Positions 56,501 through 64,000 of a stretch of DNA of 64,000 bases are shown in pieces. The notes under the pieces are model-generated. The model saw only the letters and a list, made by a program, of their open reading frames with translations. It ran no database searches and was not told where the DNA came from. Positions within the stretch are counted from its first letter, which is position 1; each line of letters opens with the position of its first letter. Source of the DNA: Sipunculus nudus (Eukaryota > Annelida > Sipuncula > Golfingiida > Sipunculidae); NCBI GenBank assembly GCA_026874595.1, contig CM049315.1, positions 65,869,916 through 65,933,915 on the forward strand, read 5' to 3'. The translations under genes were made by a program, and so were the position numbers.

Positions 56501-58645
56501 TATACCCTACCCATCTTTAATAAGTCTCTTATATACCCTACCCCTCCTCAACCAGTCTCTGATATACCATACCAATCCTTAACCAGTCTCTGATGTACCC
56601 TACCCATCCTTAACCAGTCTCTGATATACCCTACCCATCTTTATTTAGTCTCTTATATACCCTACCCCTCCTCAACCAGTCTCTGATATACCCAACCTAT
56701 CCTTAACCAGTCTCTGATATACCCTACCCATCCTTAACCAGTCTCTTGTATACCCTACCCCTCCTCAACCAGCCTCTGATATACCCTACCTATCTTTAAT
56801 TAGTCTCTTATATACCCTACCCCTCCTCAACCAGAATCTGATATACCCTACCTATCCTTAACCAGTCTCTGATATACCCTACCCATCCTTAACCAGTCTC
56901 TTGTATACCCTACCCCTCCTCAACCAGTCTCTGATATACCCTACCCATCTTTAATTAGTCTCTTATATACCCTACCCCCCTCAACCAGTCTCTGATATAC
57001 CCTACCCATCCTAAACCAGTCTCTGATATACCCTACCCATCCTTAACCAGTCTCTTGTATACCCTAACCATACTAAACCAGTGTCTTATATACCCTACTC
57101 ATCCTTAACCAGTGTCTTGTATACCCTAACCATCCTTAACCAGTCTCTTATATACCCTACTCATCCTTAACCAGTCTCTTATATACCCTACCCATCCTTA
57201 ACCAGTCTCTTATATACCCTACTCATCCTTAACCAGTCTCTTATATACCCTACCCATCCTTAACCAGTCTCTTATATACCCTACCCATCCTTAACCAGTC
57301 TCTTATATACCCTACTCATCCTCAACCAGTCTCTGATATACCCTACCCATCTTTAATTAGTCTCTTATTTACCCAAATAATCCTTAACAAGTCTCTTATA
57401 TACCCTACTCATCCTTAACCAGTCTCTTATATACCCTACCCCTCCTCAACCAGTCTCTGATATACCCTACCCATCTTTAATAATCTCTTATATACCCTAC
57501 CCCTCCTCAACCAGTCTCTGATATACCATACCAATCCTTAACCAGTCTCTGATGTACCCTACCCATCCTTAACCAGTCTCTGATATACCCTACCCATCTT
57601 GAATTAGTCTCTTATATACCCTACCCCTCCTCAACCAGTCTCTGATATACCATACCAATCCTTAACCAGTCTCTGATATACCCTACCTATCTTTAATTAG
57701 TCTCTTATATACCCTACCCCTCCTCAACCAGAATCTGATATACCCTACCTATCCTTAACCAGTCTCTGATATACCCTACCCATCCTTAACCAGTCTCTTG
57801 TATACCCTACCCCTCCTCAACCAGTCTCTGATATACCCTACCCATCCTTAACCAGTCTCTGATATACCCTACCCATCCTTAACCAGTCTCTTGTATACCC
57901 TAACCATACTAAACCAGCATCTTATATACCCTACTCATCCTTAACCAGTGTCTTGTATACCCTAACCATCCTTAACCAGTCTCTTATATACCCTACTCAT
58001 CCTTAACCAGTCTCTTATATACCCTACCCATCCTTAACCAGTCTCCTGTATACCCTAACCATCCTTACCCAGTATCCTGTATACCCTAACCATCCTTAAC
58101 CAGTATCTTATATACCCTAACCATCCTTTACCAGTATCTTATATACCCTATTCATCCTTAACCAGTCTCTTATATACCCTACCCCTCCTCAACCAGTCTC
58201 TGATATACCCTACCCATCCTTAACCAGTCTCCTGTATTCCCTAACCATCCTTAACCTGTATCTTATATACCCTAACCATCCTTAACCAGTCTCTTATATA
58301 CCCTATATATACCCTTACCATCCTTAACCAGTATCTTATATACTCTATCCATCCTTAACTAGTCTCTCATATACCCTACTCACCTTTAACCAGTCTCTGA
58401 TATACCTTACCTAACCTTAACCAGTCTCTGATATACTCTACCCCTCCTGAACTAGTCTCGGATATACCCTGCCCCCCTCAACCAGTCTCTTATATACCCT
58501 ACTCATCCTTAACCAGTCTCTTATATACCCTACTCATCCTTAACCAGTCTCTAAAATACCCTACCCCTCCTTAACCAGTCTCTTATATACTCATATAACC
58601 ATTTTTAACCAGTGTCTTATATACCCTACCCCCTTAACCAAATTT
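53545..58645. repeat. 31-bp minisatellite with 1,332-bp higher-order repeat
   Basis: Roughly 160 units of GATATACCCTACCCATCCTT plus AACCAGTCTCT. Marker variants repeat at exactly 1,332 bp: ACCAATCC at 53721, 55053 and 56385, and ACCCAAAT at 54583/55915 and 54893/56225. 1,332 is 43 units. The array fills about two thirds of a gene A intron and starts ~45 bp from the 3' splice site of exon 53411-53500. On the minus (transcribed) strand it is G-rich, GATGGGTAGGGTATAT. Confidence 0.97.
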
Positions 58646-59244
58646 TTTATTATCCATTCTAGAAGGGGTTTTCTGAATACATGTACTCATGTAGGCATTC
58701 ATTGCATTTAGTTCCAAAATCAGTTTCTGAAACAAAACTGTCTTCTCTGAACTAAATGTCGGTTTTGCTATGACCTATTAACATTTTTGAAACACATAAT
58801 AAAATAATTGGTTTGACAGTATCTGACACAAAATATATAAACAACTGGAAGGCCACCCTCCAAACATTTACTATGTTTGTAACACAGGCAAAGAACTCCG
58901 ACAGCCAGTTACAATTACAATTAACAGCTTTGCCCTAAATAACTGACCAAACATTTGTGTGGGTATATGAACCTATGAAACATGAAAGGTACATTAAATC
59001 TGTCCACATCCTCAAATATTATTGATTACATTGCCTTGACAACACGAGCCGAGTGCTGGCCGCCTCAGGACGGCGTCGTGCTAATACTCGAAATGGCTTT
59101 ATAGCCCTGACAGGCTGCGGGTTATATTTACTTTCAGGCGGAACAAATGAAGATTGCTTCCCTGTTGTTGATGATTGACTGACTTTGGCATATATATGAA
59201 ATGTAAAAATATATGAAGTTGCCTTGAGTCAACAAGAAAACAAT
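58646..59244. other. Gene A intron, no exon seen
   Basis: 58.86-58.98 and 59.04-59.15 kb are somewhat GC-richer; the latter has no open splice-bounded frame on either strand. Confidence 0.35.
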
Positions 59245-60621
59245 GGCCCAATGGGTCACGTCGCTCAGCTGAATTTAAGAAAATTTTAACAAATGCAAAT
59301 AATGCTTATTTCTTTTATAAAAGTTCATAAATTTATATATTTGCGTGTATAAAACTGAATATATAAGTAGATTCACAATTCTAAACTGCATCAACATTTA
59401 TTAATAATTTGGTCAGATAACATCACATTATGCACAAAGATGTATTTACTTTTTTAAAGACAAAATTGTATAAATTTGCAAAACAAATATCTGAAAATAA
59501 CATTTGATTTAGAATTCACAATTTTAAACCGCACCACTATTTATCAATAATTTAGCTCATATATCATCAAATAATGCATACTGATGGGTTTAATTATATT
59601 TTGATTTCCTAAAATTATTTAAAAGAAATTAATTTCTTTAACAATGCTACATTACAACATGGCATCTTCTGGATTACTCCTTGAATTCCTATTTCCAGAA
59701 AAGTTTCGTATATTGAAGTGGAAACAACATTATAATTAAGGAGATACAGTAAAAACAATAACAATTACTGCTTAACACTTGGTGGGTGGGTATAAGAATA
59801 ACTGTACACCTGCCACAGCAGGGGATCTCCCCCAGTGACCTATGACAAATCAGGTACCCTGGCACAGCTGACCTCCAGTGACCGGATGTGGGCTGGCTAG
59901 AGTTTCACAATGCCAGTGAATATAATAAAAGCCTCCAAAAACAAATTCAATAACAAGCCTAATTTTCGAGCTTTTATTTTCAAATTTGAGATTTTAACAG
60001 ATTAAATCGTTATGAGTATATGCTGTGAAAATTTAATCCAAAGAACTTAAGGAAAAAGCGTGCCATGGCCAAAGTTGGGCAAAATTTAAGGTATTGATTT
60101 TATAATTATGCTAAGAACTTAAAAAATTTGCAAAATACAGATCTAACTTATGGTATACAATTGAATCTTGATCAAATAAAGTTATATCCCTGAAAAGAAG
60201 TCTCTAGCTTCAACAATTCTCATGTTAGGTGAGCAAATATCTTTCCTGATTTTTATGAAAGGCATTATGTTTTGGGCACATAACTGCACGAAATTACACA
60301 ATACTGACATAATTTCTGGTATGTACATAGGAAATATATAGATGAGTGTTTATATAAAATATGACTAATATCAGATCAGTGATTTTGATATTATGCAGTC
60401 TTCAAGTGTAACAATGTTTTTTTAATGGAAAATTGATGTTTTTCCCTAATATCACGAATGAACGAAGCTGTAGTGACCCAATTTTTGGTATGGTATATCA
60501 AATTTTGGAGTCGTAGGTCCAACAGTTTCAAAACGTGCCCTGTTAACGGACGTCCGGACGAATGACGGACAAAGGACAATGACTATAGCTCAGATGACTT
60601 GTAGTCAGGTGAACTAAAAAT
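59245..60621 (+). mobile_element. Composite non-autonomous element, copy 4
   Basis: Starts ATGGCCCAATGGGTCACGTC, then GCTCAGCTGA. Ends TATAGCTCAGATGACTTGTA followed by GTCAGGTGAACTAAAAA. About 1.38 kb, AT-rich, no clear tandem cargo and no open frame. The ends AGCTCAGCTGA and TCAGGTGAACT are roughly inverted, a possible short terminal inverted repeat. It lies in the last large intron of gene A. Confidence 0.55.
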
Positions 60622-61014
60622 CATTACCACTTAACCCATACCCATGTCCCTATTTTCTTGGTAAAGTAAGACAGAAATAATATAAAATTAAAACGTTATT
60701 TATTAAAAAAAAAACAAATAGCTATCATGACTAAGTCGAGACAATTTCTAGGGTCCAGATGGTGACGTTCGGTGTTCTCTAAATAAGATAATGGTTAAAA
60801 CAGTAAGAGGACAGTGCCACCATCAAGCTTAGTGTTAATGAATACATAAATAATTACGAGTGCGTTTCGTAGAAATAAGGAAAAAAAGCGAATGTCAGAT
60901 ACAACGCAAATCTTGATAGGATTGCCCGCATCACGAATCCATTTTGGTTCGATAAGGATTAATGTTAATTCATACTGAGAGTTGTATCAGTCTGTTTCAC
61001 GCAGCTCTACTCAC
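60622..61014. other. Gene A intron, no feature seen
   Basis: AT-rich sequence between the composite element and the exon at 61015. An A-run at 60705. Confidence 0.35.
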
Positions 61015-61068
61015 CAAACTGACGCCGCGTTCTTCAGAAGCCAACGCGGGTTGCATGTGGTCCAAACC
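61015..61068 (-). CDS. CNBD2-like gene A, internal coding exon
   Basis: A 54-bp exon, 18 codons, phase 0 at both ends. On the minus strand it is preceded by CTGTTGACAG and followed by the donor GTGAGT. It starts Gly-Leu-Asp-His and ends Gly-Val-Ser-Leu. Read into the next exon (53500-53411) it gives a GL...L..E....SL.S.G.E.IRI.K..F pattern. From memory this follows the segment just before the C-terminus of cyclic nucleotide-binding domain-containing protein 2 (CNBD2), a poorly characterised protein with cyclic nucleotide-binding folds. The exon alone is too short to assign; the call rests on in-phase joining with the next two exons. No further upstream exon was recognised to the right edge. 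A 40-bp minisatellite starts about 20 bp upstream of its 3' splice site. Confidence 0.6.
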
Positions 61069-61089
61069 CTGTCAACAGATTAATCATAT

Positions 61090-61640
61090 TGATTAACCAC
61101 ACACAACATGACAAATCTCCTACTAGTATCGCATAACCTCACACAACATAACAACTCTCGTCATAGTATCGCATAACCACACACAGCATGACAAATCTTC
61201 TACTAGTATCGCATAACCAAACACAACATGACAAATGTCGTACTAGTATCGCAAAACCACACCCAACATGACTAATCTCGTACTAGTATCGCCAAACCAC
61301 ACCCAACATGACTAATCTCGTACTAGTACCGCATAACCACATACAACATGACAAATCTCGTACTAGTATCGCATAACCACATACAACATGACAAATCTCA
61401 TACTAGTATCGCATGTCCACATACAACATGACAAATCTCGTACTAGTATCGCATAATCACAAACAACATGACTAATCTCGTACTAGTATCGCATAACCAC
61501 ATACAACATGACAAATCTCCTACTATTATCTCTTAACAACACACAACATGACAAAATTCGTACTTGTATCGCATGTCATACGTACATTAAGGTAACTCCT
61601 AACCACACGCAACATGACAAATCTTGTACTAGTATCGCAT
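61090..61640. repeat. 40-bp minisatellite
   Basis: About 14 units of ACAACATGACAAATCTCGTA, CTAGTATCGCATAACCACAT. Starts ~20 bp upstream (minus strand) of the acceptor of exon 61015-61068, so it occupies the end of the preceding intron. Confidence 0.92.
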
Positions 61641-64000
61641 ATTATACATACAAGTATATACACAGAAATTTCGATTAATTTTGTATACATGTTTATTTAT
61701 AGGAATGCAAAAGGTCAATCTTTGAATGATCTTGAAAGTGGCATAAAGGATACTAAACCTTGTTTAAACCTTATATTACGATCTAAAATTACTCCATGTA
61801 CATGTCCATAGTGATCAAACAGATTTTTATTTTCGTTAAGGTTTGCCTGTTCTACACATATGAAACATTTAATTTTCTTTTCATTATACATGTAATTTTA
61901 TCTAATATAAAACTGACGGCATTACACAAAATAAACTTATATCGGATATACAGCTTGCAGGTCCTAAATTTACATTTAAAAATTACCTGCATGGTTTATA
62001 CATGCAATAAATAAATGTAAATGGTAAATATAGTAAAAACTACTCAATTACTAAAACCGTTTATATATGAAGCTAAAGTGATGTAACAGTTTGGAGCATT
62101 TTGCAAAGTAATTTCCATAAACTAAAAGTTCTCTCTATGTCAAGCATGTGGCGGTGAGCACAAGTGTCATACAATATCATATTAACTCCTTAGGACTACT
62201 GTTCTTAACGAACAATTCGCCTTATAAAAGGTTTCAATAGTGAAACTCCTTTCTCGTTCATGCCTTCCTCACACTACGGGTTTCATGTGTAGTAAAGCAT
62301 TGTACAGACCCTAAAGCTAGTCACGTTGACCATGCAGTTACAATAAGGGATCTTTGATTTATAGAGAAAACGGTCTAGATCTCTGTCAATACATGCATAT
62401 TTTACAATATTTAGGTCAGAAAAGGTGGTTTCTTTGAAAGCGTGCTGAAAGAAATTATTAAAGGAAGTGACGTATGCTAAAGCGGAAGCGCAGGGTGTGT
62501 CGTAAATGTACAAGATATAGTATACGCAAGGCAAACTTACCTCTTTTCGACAGTACATTGTTAATAAAGATGCCAGTCCCTGGCGAAAGCATGATCACAT
62601 GTAAACATGTAACATATTATTATGCAGGAATCGTAGGGTTACATAATTTGCGTGATATTCTTTCAGATGAGTCCTTTCCTAATGGCCAAATTTTACTGGT
62701 TAAAAACGCCATATTACCTCCTTTCAAAATGAGTGCTAAACAGAGCCTGAGCCTCTTGAGAGTCTTAATAATCTCACTGAGATTTCTACACATTTTTATT
62801 AATTCTTAGGTTTAGGTTTTTTACAAATTTTTAAAATTCCCAAAATACACATTTCCTTTAATTTAATTTCTTTTACCGTCCAACAATCTGGTTAATATGA
62901 GCCTGGAATTAAGTTTCAGTAGTGATAAAACGTATGGAAATTTGATATCAATAGACAAAAGAACAACAACAGTTAAAAAGTTGACAATTATAATAGACAT
63001 AAAACAAATTCTCCACATATACAGCATGTGATCCTGATCATTTCACGTAGTGAAGTCTCGAAATATCGTCACTCAATAGAGATTCACACTAAAGGTCAGG
63101 ACCGACGGGAGTTAAGCCACACAATAGCACAGCAACAGCATTAGGTAAAAATGCCACTCATTGGCCACACCAAAACATGTGCAAATCCTGTTGTTCATAA
63201 GAAAAAATACCAATGTGTTGAAAGGAGATTAAAACGTCATCTTATGTGACCCTAGTCGCATTCTGGTAAATGCCCTCTTTCATCATATAAACAGCCTCTG
63301 TGTTTTCCTTCTTTTGCATGGACATATTATTTTATGCATATTGGATATAATTTGGATACTATTTATACTAAAGCGATGCACCAGTTTCGATAACAGATTA
63401 TCTTCACAAAGCTAGATAAAGAACTACTCCCTCCAATATTCGTGTTAGTAGATACCTATCTGTATTTTTTGAGGATTGAAGCACTTTTATAATTTTTATT
63501 AATTGAGTTATGAATATTACTTCTGAATGGATCTGTTTTAAACTACAGGTATGGGACCGTATAGGTCTTCAGTTAGGGCCCCGCATCTGGATGTCAGATT
63601 GGTCTGAAATGTATTACCACAAATAATCTAAAAGAGACCAATTTTTGAAAAGAAAAAAATCACAGCATTATCAGAAATGATTTTAAAAATATTTCCCTTG
63701 CAGCAATATTGGATTAAACAGAAATGTATAATTTAAAAGCACTGATCCCCTCATGGGTGTCAATGTTATGTAAAATATTTATAAAAGAAAATCAGTGATT
63801 GTGCTCTGGCGACCATACTGGATTATTAGGCAGGTCTGTAAATCAATACAGCTTGTGTCCTCATAGGCTCCAACTGCCCCCGATAATCTGTGAAAGGTGG
63901 AACATAATATCTAGGAAATATTGTGCTCGAACATTTAGCGATTGTTCTGTGGCACTCATACTGGACTTTGGGCAGGTCTGTAATTTGATAGAGCTTGAGC
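61641..64000. other. Gene A intron or upstream region, no exon recognised
   Basis: AT-rich. Open frames at 61.6-62.0 and 62.28-62.81 kb lack splice or domain support. CTCTGGCGACCATACTGGATT-like and TTCTGTGGCACTCATACTGG-like words at 63.80 and 63.94 kb, each followed by GGCAGGTCTGTAA, indicate a ~140-bp tandem repeat running off the right edge. Confidence 0.4.

Noticed and set aside
53545-58645. CRISPR-like array
   Set aside because: Units are directly adjacent with no unique spacers, and the context is an animal intron; it is a minisatellite.
62474-62809. 111-codon plus-strand frame as a gene
   Set aside because: No domain, no splice support and a competing minus-strand frame; AT-rich like its flanks.

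Overview
This is nuclear DNA from a repeat-rich, AT-rich animal genome. There are no operons, ribosome-binding sites or long open frames. Short in-frame segments bounded by GT/AG splice sites, long introns, tandem arrays, retrotransposon debris and many microsatellites are present instead. Several repeat types (elements with a common pair of ends enclosing tandem ~130-340 bp units, a tRNA-headed SINE, a ribozyme-bearing foldback, Ty3/gypsy relics) suit a marine invertebrate, most likely a mollusc such as a bivalve. That assignment is inference.

Genes. All supported exons are on the minus strand. Gene A enters from the right edge and ends in the window: exons 61068-61015, 53500-53411 and 52683-52546, the last with a stop codon. 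The phases match (0/0), and the C-terminus resembles the end of cyclic nucleotide-binding domain-containing protein 2 (CNBD2). Gene B lies downstream and leaves by the left edge. It has a first exon at 25728-25519, an alternative first exon at 15282-15133, then exons 14275-14205 and 6143-6029. Two further candidate 5' exons lie at 40634-40539 and 39479-39294. Gene B looks like the N-terminus of the same family, so the two may be head-to-tail paralogues.

Retroelements. 44.2-48.2 kb holds a decayed Ty3/gypsy element with the unusual order protease, integrase, reverse transcriptase, RNase H, then a purine tract and the start of an LTR. A complete 841-bp solo LTR (45496-46336) with a CACA target duplication splits it between integrase and RT. 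A second solo LTR of that family lies inverted at 6790-7548. Another probable solo LTR is at 8889-9748. A tRNA-derived SINE is at 33429-33735.

Ribozyme. A foldback element at 12784-13178 carries, on the minus strand, a complete type I hammerhead ribozyme core with a palindromic stem III.

Tandem repeats. Main arrays: 49 bp (2.0-2.9 kb), 60 bp (10.0-11.8 kb), 25 bp (11.8-12.2 kb), 12 bp (21.35-21.96 kb), ~330-340 bp (23.65-25.28 and 35.2-38.0 kb), 208 bp and ~304 bp (32.75-34.4 kb), near-identical 60 bp (40.9-42.7 kb), 19/23 bp (49.9-50.7 kb), 31 bp with an exact 1,332-bp higher-order period (53.5-58.6 kb) and 40 bp (61.1-61.6 kb). Elements sharing one pair of ends enclose different tandem cargo at 16.35-19.77, 31.82-35.23 and 59.25-60.62 kb, and probably up to 5.83 kb.
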